Shown here piece by piece: positions 17,222 through 26,800 of a DNA stretch of 64,000 bases. This stretch comes from M2408 sp040386975. Its GTDB lineage: Bacteria > Bacteroidota > Bacteroidia > Flavobacteriales_D > Crocinitomicaceae. The stretch spans positions 62,001 to 126,000 of the forward strand of contig JAZKEO010000011.1 in the NCBI GenBank assembly GCA_040386975.1, in the 5' to 3' direction. The position numbers and the translations under genes are program-made. A model generated the notes under the pieces. That model saw only the letters and a list, made by a program, of their open reading frames with translations. It made no database searches and was not told the origin of the DNA. The first letter of the stretch is position 1; each line of letters starts with the position of its first letter.

Positions 17222-18428
17222 ATTTAATTATTTTAATTGATAAAATCAGTATTAAGATTGTTCCAAAAAGCAAGCTCCAAAGTGAAGCATAAAACAACGT
17301 TTCTTCAAATTTAACAGTATTTCCTAGTAGCAAAAATGTCAAAATAAAAAAACTAACTTCAAAAATGTTTACTACTAAATTCAATAATTGAAATCTTAAA
17401 ATTAAAAAATAACCATTTAAAGAATTTAAAATAAAATTGACAAACAACCAAGGGATTAGGCTTTTAGCGCAGGTTGAAACATACATCCATTTTTTTGAGA
17501 AAAGCAGATTAATAGCAAAATCCATAAAGAAAAATACCAATACATAAATGACTGTTGAAATTAATATAATACTTATCAATAATTTAAAATAATTTCTCTT
17601 CAATAATTCCCTATCGTCAACTTCTATTTTCAAATAAGAACCTACAACAGTACCAATAGCTCCAGAGAGTACTAAAGCTGGCAAAGAAACAATTCTTAAA
17701 CCCTGAGAATAAGACGCCACATACTCTTTGGATTGATAAAACATGGAAATAAACAGAATAAAAAGCGTGTCTCTAAAAGAATTTATAAAATAAATAAAAT
17801 TACCATAAAATAAATCTTTACGATAGTGTTTCACCAAATTTAAGCCTTCGCTGGCTTTGAATTTTGAACTGAATTTTATTACGATTAATTGAATTATAAT
17901 TGCCAGAAACATTCCGCCAATTAATCCCATTTCCATTGCTATTTCCTTAAGATTAAGTTTAATTAATATGAAAGTAATGAGTAAATTAAGAATTGGCATT
18001 GCCAACCTACTTATTGCAGCAAGTGAAATTCTATCTTGATTTATGAGATAAGTCTGAGAAACAGTATAAAAACCCATCAAAATAATTCCAAAAATTAAAA
18101 GTAAATTTATTTTGAAATTGAAATTATAGATATTTAAAAACAAGTTAAATACAAAAAACAAAACAGAGAATAAAACAATTAATCCAAGGCAAAATTTTAA
18201 GAGAATTTCTCGATTTAAGTTTGTTTTTTCAATGTAAAACAAACTATCTAATCTGAAAACAAATAAAACACCAAAAAAACTAATCGCACTTTGAAATAAA
18301 GTAAAATTTTCTAATTCATTAGGTAAATAATATTCTCTACAAACAATTATCATCATCACTAATGAAATTGATTGTGCTATTAAATTACTAATTAGTAATT
18401 GTGAAGTCCCTTTGATTATTTTTTTCAA
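17208..18428 (-). CDS. Wzx-like polysaccharide flippase (MOP superfamily), second copy
   Basis: 406-residue polytopic membrane protein with about 12 helices of the MATE/MOP exporter type, inferred to flip lipid-linked O-units across the inner membrane. The C-terminal half contains LLFSKKWMYVSTCAKSLIPWLFVNF, which parallels FGEKWIDAGKIAELISPWLFVNF in the adjacent upstream flippase (18438-19697). The two are therefore tandem paralogues that have diverged strongly. It sits 9 bp after that gene and overlaps the GNAT-like gene by 14 bp. Confidence 0.8.
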   Translation of the reverse strand: MKKIIKGTSQLLISNLIAQSISLVMMIIVCREYYLPNELENFTLFQSAISFFGVLFVFRLDSLFYIEKTNLNREILLKFCLGLIVLFSVLFFVFNLFLNIYNFNFKINLLLIFGIILMGFYTVSQTYLINQDRISLAAISRLAMPILNLLITFILIKLNLKEIAMEMGLIGGMFLAIIIQLIVIKFSSKFKASEGLNLVKHYRKDLFYGNFIYFINSFRDTLFILFISMFYQSKEYVASYSQGLRIVSLPALVLSGAIGTVVGSYLKIEVDDRELLKRNYFKLLISIILISTVIYVLVFFFMDFAINLLFSKKWMYVSTCAKSLIPWLFVNFILNSLNGYFLILRFQLLNLVVNIFEVSFFILTFLLLGNTVKFEETLFYASLWSLLFGTILILILSIKIIKFAKK

Positions 18429-18437
18429 GAATAAGTT

Positions 18438-19697
18438 TTAAATATTGATTTTCTTAATTAGAAAAGCAAACCACAAAATTAAGATAAATAATAATAAAGA
18501 TTGAATTAAAGCAAATGATAAAATAAAATCGTAATAGTTAATTTCAAAATAATAAAAAATGAAACAAAATAAAACAATAAGAACTAAAAACCCTACATTT
18601 ATCCAGAAATAACTTTTTTGTTTTCCAAGTAAAATCGGAATAAACGAAATTGGAGTGAAAACAAAGTTTACAAAAAGCCAAGGTGAAATCAATTCTGCGA
18701 TTTTTCCAGCATCAATCCACTTTTCACCAAATACAAAACCAAAGATTTCTTGTCCAAAAAAGAATAAAATCCCAAAAGGTATTATTCCTATAAGAAAAGA
18801 ATAAAACAACGTTTTCAAGGTCATCTCTTTTAATTCTTTTGGCTTTTGAATTAAATCTTTTGCCTTTCGAAAAAACACTTGACTCAAAGCTGTTGCTAAA
18901 AAAACAATAGGTAATTTCATCATTCTGAATGAAAATTCATACGAACCAAAATCAAGTTTGCTAAAATGAATCCAAATGAAGGACGCAATCAACATATCTC
19001 TCGATAAATCTAAGATGACATGAAATAGATTATAAGTGTAAAAATCTTGATTCTGCTTTACTAAAACTTTTGTTCTACTTGATTTAAAACTCAAAATTTT
19101 AGTCTTTTTTTCTCCTAAGAATTTTGACAAAAAGCCTATGCTTGCCAAAAAATAACCTAGTAAAGTTGCACCAATTAAAATCAAATAATGTCCAGAAAAA
19201 ATTCCTCCAATTAATTTAAAAGAATTTGAACTTAAGGATAAAATGATACTTGCAAAAGAAATGGATTTATAGTTCTCTGCTCTCAATTCCCAACTATTCC
19301 CTAAGTTGAAAAATGAAATAAACAAAAATCCCAATGGAAGTGAAATTAAAAAAAGTATATTCTCAAAATTTTGTTCAGTAAATGTAATATAGACTATCAA
19401 GACTAAAAGACACAAAAAACTGATTAAAGTACTTAGCAAAAAGGAAAATTGATAAATCCCAAAAGCATAATTTTTATTCCTTTCCAAAGGTATTACCATA
19501 TCTAATCTTGCCGTTGATAAAGTTGCTACTAAAGTCGTAACCCTCAAAAACAATCCCAAATAAGCATTTTCTTCAGGTCCAAAAAAACGTGAAATAATTG
19601 GAGTAAACAAAAGAGATATGACTTGCGCTAAAACTGTTCCAGTCAATAAAATACTGACTGATTTAACAAAATCATTTTTAGGTTTCACTTTTATCAA
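18438..19697 (-). CDS. Wzx-like polysaccharide flippase (MOP superfamily), first copy
   Basis: 419-residue membrane protein with about 12 predicted helices and the Wzx/PST N-terminal pattern (FVKSVSILLTGTVLAQVISL, then FTPIISRFFGPEENAYLGLF). The C-terminal segment FVFGEKWIDAGKIAELISPW is typical of MurJ/Wzx-like flippases of Bacteroidota. It is predicted to translocate undecaprenyl-linked O-units. It overlaps the epimerase gene by 4 bp upstream and is followed by a second flippase 9 bp downstream. Confidence 0.85.
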   Translation of the reverse strand: MIKVKPKNDFVKSVSILLTGTVLAQVISLLFTPIISRFFGPEENAYLGLFLRVTTLVATLSTARLDMVIPLERNKNYAFGIYQFSFLLSTLISFLCLLVLIVYITFTEQNFENILFLISLPLGFLFISFFNLGNSWELRAENYKSISFASIILSLSSNSFKLIGGIFSGHYLILIGATLLGYFLASIGFLSKFLGEKKTKILSFKSSRTKVLVKQNQDFYTYNLFHVILDLSRDMLIASFIWIHFSKLDFGSYEFSFRMMKLPIVFLATALSQVFFRKAKDLIQKPKELKEMTLKTLFYSFLIGIIPFGILFFFGQEIFGFVFGEKWIDAGKIAELISPWLFVNFVFTPISFIPILLGKQKSYFWINVGFLVLIVLFCFIFYYFEINYYDFILSFALIQSLLLFILILWFAFLIKKINI

Positions 19698-20683
19698 AAA
19701 GTTTTCAAATATTCTTCAATTCCTTCTTGGAAAGTAAAACGTGGATTGTATCCTAAATCAGTTGAAATTGCTGAAATATTGGCTAATGAATTACGAATAT
19801 CGCCATTTCTATCTGGACCATTTGTGATTTTACAAGCTGAATTATATCTTTCTTTTGATTCCAGAATACCTTTTATCGTTTCAATAATAAAATTCAAACT
19901 AAAAGAATCTCCACAAGCTACATTGTATGTTTTTCCAAAGGCATGTTTGTTTTCAGTTGATAAAGCAAGTAAATTAGCTAAAACGGCATTTTTAACATAG
20001 GTAAAATCACGTGTTTGCTCTCCATCACCATTGATAATAATTTCTTCTCCTTTAATCATTTTATCAATGAACTTTGGGATTGCAGCTGCATAAACACCAT
20101 TTGGGTCTTGCTTTGCACCAAAAACATTAAAATAACGCAAACCAACAGTCTCTATTTGATGCAAGCGATTGTAAACCTTTGCGTATTCTTCATTTAATTG
20201 CTTAGTTACAGCATAAGGAGAAAGTAAATTACCCTCATCACCTTCTTTTTTAGGAGAAATTGTGCTATCACCATAAACTGAAGATGAACTTGCAAAAACA
20301 AAACGATTTACATTATTTTCTTTACAAGCGTGAAGCATGTTCAAAAAACCAGTCGCATTAACGGCATGCGTATTATGAGGAAATTCTATAGAACGCGGAA
20401 CAGACCCCAAAGCTCCTTGATGTGACACAAAATCAATTCCTTTTGTTGCCTTTAAACATGTTTCAAAATCACAAATATCTCCTTCTATAAAAGTAAAATT
20501 TGGATTAGTTTCAAATTCTAGCAAATTACTTTTTCTTCCAGTGGCTAAATTATCTAAAACAAATACCTGAGAGCCAATTGACAATAAAGCCTCAACTAAA
20601 TTTGAACCAATAAATCCAGCACCTCCAGTAACCAATACTTTTTTACCTTTTAGAGAATTAATATTTTCAGGAAACTTTGACAT
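19694..20683 (-). CDS. NAD-dependent UDP-hexose 4-epimerase (WbpP/Gne-like)
   Basis: Extended short-chain dehydrogenase that interconverts UDP-GlcNAc and UDP-GalNAc (or UDP-Glc/Gal), supplying precursors for the polysaccharide cluster. Visible are the NAD site VTGGAGFIGSNLVEAL near residues 18-33, the catalytic Ser in SSSSVYGDS, and YAVTK with the catalytic Tyr/Lys. The LGSVPRS segment is typical of WbpP-type UDP-GlcNAc epimerases. Length 329 residues. It is the first gene of the operon, 22 bp after the rny stop, so readthrough from rny is possible. Exact substrate inferred from family resemblance. Confidence 0.85.
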   Translation of the reverse strand: MSKFPENINSLKGKKVLVTGGAGFIGSNLVEALLSIGSQVFVLDNLATGRKSNLLEFETNPNFTFIEGDICDFETCLKATKGIDFVSHQGALGSVPRSIEFPHNTHAVNATGFLNMLHACKENNVNRFVFASSSSVYGDSTISPKKEGDEGNLLSPYAVTKQLNEEYAKVYNRLHQIETVGLRYFNVFGAKQDPNGVYAAAIPKFIDKMIKGEEIIINGDGEQTRDFTYVKNAVLANLLALSTENKHAFGKTYNVACGDSFSLNFIIETIKGILESKERYNSACKITNGPDRNGDIRNSLANISAISTDLGYNPRFTFQEGIEEYLKTF

Positions 20684-20705
20684 AATGCTTTAACGAAAAA
20701 AAATA

Positions 20706-22238
20706 TTATTTAGCGTAATTTACAGCTCTTTTTTCACGAATAACTGTTACTTTCACTTGTCCTGGATAAGTCATTTCTGTTTGAATACGTTGAGATATCG
20801 TAAACGATAATTCATCCGCCTTTAAATCTGAAATTTTCTCACTTTCAACCAAAACACGTAGTTCTCTACCAGCTTGAATTGCATAAGCTGTTGAAACTCC
20901 TTCATATGATAAAGCTAAGTTTTCTAATTCTTTGATTCGTTTGATATACGATTCAACGATTTCTCTTCTTGCTCCTGGTCTTGCTCCTGAAATAGCATCA
21001 CACACTTGTACAATTGGCGAAATCAAAGTGGTCATTTCGATTTCATCGTGGTGAGCACCAATAGCATTACAAATATCTGGTTTTTCACCATATTTCTCTG
21101 CCAATTTCATTCCTAAAATAGCGTGAGGCAATTCTGGTTCTTCATCTGGAACTTTACCAATATCGTGTAAAAGACCTGCTCTTTTAGCTACTTTCACATT
21201 TAATCCAAGTTCAGCAGCCATAATCGCACACATATTTGCTACTTCGCGTGAGTGCTGTAATAAGTTTTGACCATAAGAAGAACGATATTTCATTCTTCCT
21301 ACCATACGCGTCAACTCTGGATGCAATCCATGAATTCCTAAATCAATACATGTTCTTCTTCCCGTTTCAGCAATCTCTTCTTCCAAAGATTTTTTTGTTT
21401 TAGCAACAACTTCTTCAATTCTAGCTGGGTGAATTCGACCATCCGTAACCAATTGGTGTAATGAAAGTCGAGCAATTTCCCTTCTAACAGGATCAAAACA
21501 AGATAGAATAATTGCTTCAGGTGTATCATCAACAATAATCTCAACTCCAGTAGCCGCTTCTAAAGCACGAATATTTCTACCTTCACGTCCAATAATTCTT
21601 CCTTTTACTTCGTCAGACTCAATGTTAAATACGGAAACTGCATTTTCTACCGCTTGCTCAGTTGCAACACGTTGAATTGTTTGAACAACGATTTTACGTG
21701 CTTCCTTGTTTGCATTTAGTTTTGCCTCTTCCGTAATTTCTTTGATGTGAACCATTGCTCCAGTTCTCGCTTCATCTTTCAAAGCCTCCATCATCATATT
21801 TTTGGCTTCTTCGACAGACATTCCGCTGATACGAGATAATTCAGATACACGTTTGTGTTGAATTTTATCTAACTCTTGGTTTTTAATCTCAATAGCCGCT
21901 GTTTTATGTTCAAAATCAAGTTGAATTTTCTCAATTTCGTTCTCTCTACGAGCCATATCTTCAATCTTTTGAGAAAGTGTTTTTTCCTTTGCTTTAAAAC
22001 GATCTTCGTTAGATTGTAATTTTCGTTCTCGATCTTTTACTGCTTCTTCGTGTTCTTCTTTTAATTTCAAAAATTTCTCTTTCGCTTGAAACATTTTTTC
22101 TTTTTTGATAGTTTCAGCTTCCATTTCTGCTTCGTGAATGATGGCATGTTTTTTACCTTTCAGCATCATTTTTTGGATAACGACAGCGGCAACTCCACCA
22201 CCTAACAATCCAATAATTCCTCCTATAATTAATTCCAT
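20706..22238 (-). CDS. rny: Ribonuclease Y
   Basis: Membrane-anchored endoribonuclease that starts mRNA decay. An N-terminal transmembrane helix (IIGGIIGLLGGGVAAVVI) is followed by a long coiled coil (residues about 30-150). The KH domain contains IIGREGRNIRALE, and the HD domain contains LLHDIGKVPDEE with the metal-binding His-Asp pair, plus AIGAHHDEIE. Length 510 residues is normal. It lies just after the terminator behind zapA, so it probably has its own promoter, and it precedes the polysaccharide operon. Confidence 0.96.
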   Translation of the reverse strand: MELIIGGIIGLLGGGVAAVVIQKMMLKGKKHAIIHEAEMEAETIKKEKMFQAKEKFLKLKEEHEEAVKDRERKLQSNEDRFKAKEKTLSQKIEDMARRENEIEKIQLDFEHKTAAIEIKNQELDKIQHKRVSELSRISGMSVEEAKNMMMEALKDEARTGAMVHIKEITEEAKLNANKEARKIVVQTIQRVATEQAVENAVSVFNIESDEVKGRIIGREGRNIRALEAATGVEIIVDDTPEAIILSCFDPVRREIARLSLHQLVTDGRIHPARIEEVVAKTKKSLEEEIAETGRRTCIDLGIHGLHPELTRMVGRMKYRSSYGQNLLQHSREVANMCAIMAAELGLNVKVAKRAGLLHDIGKVPDEEPELPHAILGMKLAEKYGEKPDICNAIGAHHDEIEMTTLISPIVQVCDAISGARPGARREIVESYIKRIKELENLALSYEGVSTAYAIQAGRELRVLVESEKISDLKADELSFTISQRIQTEMTYPGQVKVTVIREKRAVNYAK

Positions 22239-22254
22239 TTTTTAAATTTTAATA

Positions 22255-22289
22255 AATAAAAACCCACTTAACATTTTGTTAAAGTGGGT
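22255..22289 (-). terminator. Intrinsic terminator after zapA
   Basis: On the minus strand ACCCACTTTAAC and GTTAAGTGGGT pair into a stem of about 11 bp around a short AAAAT loop, followed by a T-rich run (TTTTTATTT). It lies between the zapA stop (22315) and the rny start (22238). Confidence 0.8.
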
Positions 22290-22314
22290 AAATGATTCAA
22301 GAATAAGTCTTTAA

Positions 22315-22593
22315 CTATTTATCTAATTCTTTCAATAAATTATCTAAAGATTCTTCTATTTCAGAATAATCGGCTTCGACATTCTGTGAACTGCTAGTAG
22401 ATTTACTCGCCAACTGCAAAGCTGTCATTGCTAATAAATCTTGCATATCTTTTACTGCATAATTGTCTTGTAATAATTTTATGGATTTATTAATATCATC
22501 AGCTGCCTTCATAACTTTTTTCTCCTCACCTTCATTTACATTCAAAGGATAAGTTCGTCCAGCTACAACAATTTTTAATGATACTTTACTCAT
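22315..22593 (-). CDS. zapA: Cell division protein ZapA
   Basis: Small FtsZ-associated protein that promotes Z-ring bundling. The 92-residue sequence shows the ZapA N-terminal domain (VSLKIVVAGRTYPLNVNEGEEKKVMKAADDIN) and a C-terminal amphipathic region (LLAMTALQLASK... LDNLLKELDK). The length fits the family. The ATG overlaps the stop of the upstream coiled-coil gene by 4 bp (ATGA type), implying coupled translation. Together they form a likely cell-division module. Confidence 0.9.
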   Translation of the reverse strand: MSKVSLKIVVAGRTYPLNVNEGEEKKVMKAADDINKSIKLLQDNYAVKDMQDLLAMTALQLASKSTSSSQNVEADYSEIEESLDNLLKELDK

Positions 22594-22946
22594 AAATTAT
22601 TTTTTATTTGACGAATGCATTGATCAATTTCCCTTACTATAAAATCTATTTCAACATCATTATTTCTCGTTGAAAGTTGATTTGGTTCGACAAGTTCAGC
22701 CTTAGAATTCAATTGATTTTCTAATTCCTCTTTTGTCTTTTTTAAGTCTTCATTTGAATTTCTTAATTCACTTAATTCATTCTTAGAAAAAGATAAACCT
22801 TCTTCTAAATTTTTAATTTCTGTTTCTAATTCTTCTTTTACTTTCAATAAATTGCCATTTTCTGATTTTTCTTTTTCCAAAGATTGTTTTAAATCAGCAA
22901 ATTTTGATTTTATCTCTTCAATTTTATTTGAAATAATTTCATTCAT
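22590..22946 (-). CDS. Coiled-coil protein upstream of zapA
   Basis: 118 residues, almost entirely one predicted coiled coil (IEEIKSKFADLKQSLEKEKSE through EELENQLNSK), with a short C-terminal segment (VDFIVREIDQCIRQIKNNL). No signal peptide or membrane segment. The arrangement directly before zapA with a 4-bp overlap is common in Bacteroidota and suggests a ZapA partner functionally like ZapB, but sequence alone does not prove that. Start ATG at 22946. Confidence 0.7.
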   Translation of the reverse strand: MNEIISNKIEEIKSKFADLKQSLEKEKSENGNLLKVKEELETEIKNLEEGLSFSKNELSELRNSNEDLKKTKEELENQLNSKAELVEPNQLSTRNNDVEIDFIVREIDQCIRQIKNNL

Positions 22947-22981
22947 ATTTTCAACGATTCTCTATGAATTAATGTTTAAAT

Positions 22982-23398
22982 TTATTTCTTAACTAATGTC
23001 AATCTATCCATTGAAGCCCCATAATTGAATCCTTCTTCTACTTGGAGTCTTTTTAGTGTACATTCTGATTTTGTCAATTTATATACTACCCAATCATCTG
23101 CAAGTACATGCATACTGTCAACATTTGAAAAAGTTAAATATAGTATTGTTGGGTTTTTATCGTTACTAACAGACCATTTTCCAGTAGCTGATGAATCGCT
23201 TGTTGATAAAACTGAACCTTCTGAACTAAATTGTAAAGCAACATCTTCATATCTATCCAAGATTGAAACTTCGTTATCAATAAATTCAGTCATCAACCAA
23301 GTCCCTGTTGTAAGTTTTGCTGTCACTCTTTTTGGTGATGGATGCTTAGCACAAGCTAACAAACTCACTAAAACAACTAAATATAATACAATTTTCAT
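22982..23398 (-). CDS. Lipocalin-like small lipoprotein, unknown function
   Basis: 138-residue predicted lipoprotein. It has an N-terminal hydrophobic stretch ending in the lipobox LLAC (Cys near residue 16), then a beta-rich domain (TGTWLMTEFIDNEVSILDRYED, GKWSVSNDKNPTILYLTF). The G-x-W start of the mature part resembles lipocalin-like domains common in Bacteroidota, but this is a weak match. It is likely anchored to the outer membrane. It shares direction with DUF3467 and the coiled-coil/zapA genes. Confidence 0.65.
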   Translation of the reverse strand: MKIVLYLVVLVSLLACAKHPSPKRVTAKLTTGTWLMTEFIDNEVSILDRYEDVALQFSSEGSVLSTSDSSATGKWSVSNDKNPTILYLTFSNVDSMHVLADDWVVYKLTKSECTLKRLQVEEGFNYGASMDRLTLVKK

Positions 23399-23473
23399 AA
23401 TTCTATAATTTTCTAACTTACAATATTAAGAATAATACTTAAAAAAATAACAAATTTCTGCTAAATTTTAATT

Positions 23474-23782
23474 TTAAGCTTGTGTTGTTGGCGTTCCAAA
23501 ATTCATTGGAGGCGTTCCAGGTAAATCACCGTCATTGATTACTCCCATAGTTTGCTCAAATTTTTGAACATTTTCAATCAAAGCTCGCATCAATCTTTTT
23601 GCATTTTGAGGAGTCATGATAACTCTTGATTTTACTTGAGCTTTAGGTAAGCCAGGTAACATTTGGATAAAATCACAAACAAATTCAGCATTTGAATGTG
23701 TAATGATTGCTAAATTAGAATAAACTCCACTAGCAACATCTTCTTTTAACTCTATATTGATTTGATTTTCAGTTTTTTCCAT
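23474..23782 (-). CDS. DUF3467 family protein
   Basis: 102-residue cytoplasmic protein of the DUF3467 family. It shows QINIELKEDVASGVYSNLAIITHSNAEFVCDF and the family-typical PGLPKAQVKSRVIMTPQNAKRLMRALIENVQKFE. Function is not established. It follows rpoC at 44 bp, with an intrinsic terminator between them, so it is probably transcribed independently. The rpoC-DUF3467 neighbourhood recurs in Bacteroidota. Confidence 0.85.
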   Translation of the reverse strand: MEKTENQINIELKEDVASGVYSNLAIITHSNAEFVCDFIQMLPGLPKAQVKSRVIMTPQNAKRLMRALIENVQKFEQTMGVINDGDLPGTPPMNFGTPTTQA

Positions 23783-23790
23783 TTTTAATC

Positions 23791-23818
23791 CAAAAAAAAG
23801 GGCTACAAAAGTAGCCCT
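23791..23818 (-). terminator. Intrinsic terminator after rpoC
   Basis: On the minus strand AGGGCTAC-TTTT-GTAGCCCT forms a perfect 8-bp stem with a 4-nt loop, followed by eight T residues. It lies directly after the rpoC stop (23827) and closes the rplK-rpoC transcription unit. Confidence 0.9.
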
Positions 23819-23826
23819 TAGTTATA

Positions 23827-26800
23827 TTAATTTGCTTGTATTTCGTCTAATGCTTCTTGTGAAGCAACAATCATTTTTTGGAATTTTCTAGTTCCTGTTC
23901 CTGCTGGAATTAAATGTCCAACAATTACATTTTCTTTCAACCCTAATAAATGATCTTCTTTACCAGAAATCGCAGCTTCATTTAACACTTTCGTAGTCTC
24001 CTGGAACGATGCCGCAGAAATAAACGATTGTGTTTGTAAAGATGCTCTAGTAATCCCTTGTAATAAAGGAGTCGAAGTTGCTGGAACAGCATCTCTTGCG
24101 TCAACTAATTGTTTGTCAGCTCTTTTCAATTGAGAATTTTCATCTCTTAATTTACGAGCACTTACAATTTGTCCTGCTTTCAAAGCTGTAGATTCACCTG
24201 CGTCAACAACTACTTTCATTCCAAAAATAGCATCATTTTCTTCCATGAAATCAGCTTTGTGAACTGATTGATTTTCAAGGAATTTAGTATCTCCAGCGTC
24301 AACAATCTCTACCTTCAACATCATTTGACGTACAATTACCTCAAAATGTTTGTCGTTGATTTTCACACCTTGTAAACGGTAAACCTCTTGGATTTCATTT
24401 ACAATGTATTCTTGAACTTTTGTTGGACCTTCAATATTTAAGATATCATTTGGCGTTACAGCACCATCAGACAATGGTTTCCCTGCACGTATAAAGTCAT
24501 TTTCTTGAACTAAAATATGTTTAGAAAGTGGAACTAAATACTTACGAACCTCTCCTGTTTTAGATGTAATTTGAATCTCACGATTTCCACGTTTGATTTT
24601 ACCAAATTCAGCAATACCATCAATCTCAGAAACAACAGCAGGGTTTGAAGGATTACGTGCTTCAAATAACTCAGTTACACGCGGCAAACCTCCTGTAATA
24701 TCCCCTGTTCTTCCAGAAACTCTTGGTATTTTCACCAAAATAACTCCTGCTTCAACTTTATCTCCTTCATTAACAGAGATGTGAGCATCAACTGGTAAAG
24801 AGTATTCTCTTAAAACTTCTTTCGTTTTAGGATCGATAACATGTATCGCTGGATTTTTCTTTTTATCTTTAGATTCGGTAACAACTTTCTCAGTAAATCC
24901 TGTTTGCTCATCGACTTCTTCACGGTATGTGATTCCTTCGATAATATTATCAAAAACAATTTTACCTGAAACTTCAGCAATAATTACAGCGTTGTATGGA
25001 TCCCATTTACAAATAACGTCACCTTTTTTAACTTTTGTTCCATTTGAAACTGATAACTCAGATCCATAAGGAATATTTGCTGTCATCAAAGTAATTCCTG
25101 TTTTCTCATCTGAAATTTTCATCTCAGCAGAACGTCCAATAACTACTTCTTTTGTACCTTCAGCACCTTTTAAAGTGATTGTTCTTAATTCTTCAATTTC
25201 AACAACACCGTTTGTTTTTGCTTTTAAGTCAGAATCATCTGTTGACCCAGAAGCTGTACCACCGACGTGGAACGTTCTCAATGTCAACTGTGTTCCTGGC
25301 TCACCAATTGATTGTGCAGCAACAACACCTACAGCATCACCTTCTTGTGCTAATCTGTGATTTGAAAGGTTTCGTCCGTAACATTTTGAACAAACTCCTC
25401 TTCTCATCTCACATGTCAATACAGAACGAATTTCAACTTCATCAATTCCTGCTTCGTTAATTAAGTCAGCAACATTTTCTGAAATTAATTCTCCAGCATT
25501 TACGATTAATTTTTCAGTATCAGGGTGGAAAATATCGTGAACAGATGTTCTTCCAACAATTCTATCGTATAATGGCTCAACAATCTCATCATTTTTCTTC
25601 AAAGCTGTAGCAACCAAACCTCTTAATGTTCCACAATCTGCTTGATTGATAATAACATCTTGAGAAACGTCAACCAAACGACGTGTTAAGTAACCAGCAT
25701 CAGCCGTTTTAAGTGCAGTATCGGCAAGACCTTTACGAGCACCGTGAGTAGAAATAAAGTATTCTAAAATTGATAAACCTTCTTTAAAGTTAGAAAGAAT
25801 TGGATTTTCAATAATTTCTTGAGCTGAAGCACCAGATTTTTGTGGTTTCGCCATCAATCCTCTCATTCCAGATAACTGACGGATTTGCTCTTTCGATCCA
25901 CGAGCTCCAGAATCAAACATCATGTAAATTGAGTTGAATCCTTGATTATCGTTTTTCAATTGCTCCATCAATGTATGAGTCAATCTTGAATTCGTGTGCG
26001 TCCAAATATCAATAATTTGGTTGTAACGCTCATTATTCGTGATAAGACCCATGTTGTAATTCATCATTACATCTTTCACTTCTGTTGCAGCTTTCTCAAC
26101 TAAGATTTCTTTTTCCTTAGGGATAATAATATCGTCTAAGTTGAAAGATAATCCTCCTTTAAATGCCATGTGGTAACCTAATTCTTTGATATCATCCAAG
26201 AATTGAGCAGTACGAGCAGTACCAGAAATTTTCAATACATTTCCGATAATATCTCTTAAAGCCTTTTTCGTTAATACGTCATTTACGAAACCTACTTCTC
26301 TTGGAACGCGTTCGTTGAATAAAACACGACCACAAGTTGTATCAATCATCATTAAAGTTGGAACACCTTCTTCGTTCAAATCATACGATTTTACTTTGAT
26401 TGGAGCGTGTAACTCTAATTTTCCTTCGTTATGAGCAATAATTACTTCTTCTGGAGAATAGAAAATTCCACCTTCACCTAATACTTTTCTCTCAGGAGTT
26501 GAAAATCTTCCTTTTGTGATGTAATACAAACCAAGAACCATATCTTGAGATGGTACCGCAATCGGAGCTCCATTCGCTGGATTTAAAATATTGTGTGAAG
26601 CCAACATCAACAATTGTGCTTCTAAAATTGCAGCATTACCTAATGGTAAATGTACTGCCATTTGATCCCCATCAAAATCGGCATTGAATGCCGTTGTAAC
26701 CAATGGGTGAAGACGAATTGCTTTTCCTTCAATTAATTTTGGTTGGAAAGCTTGAATACCAAGTCTGTGTAGCGTTGGGGCACGGTTTAATAAAACTGGG

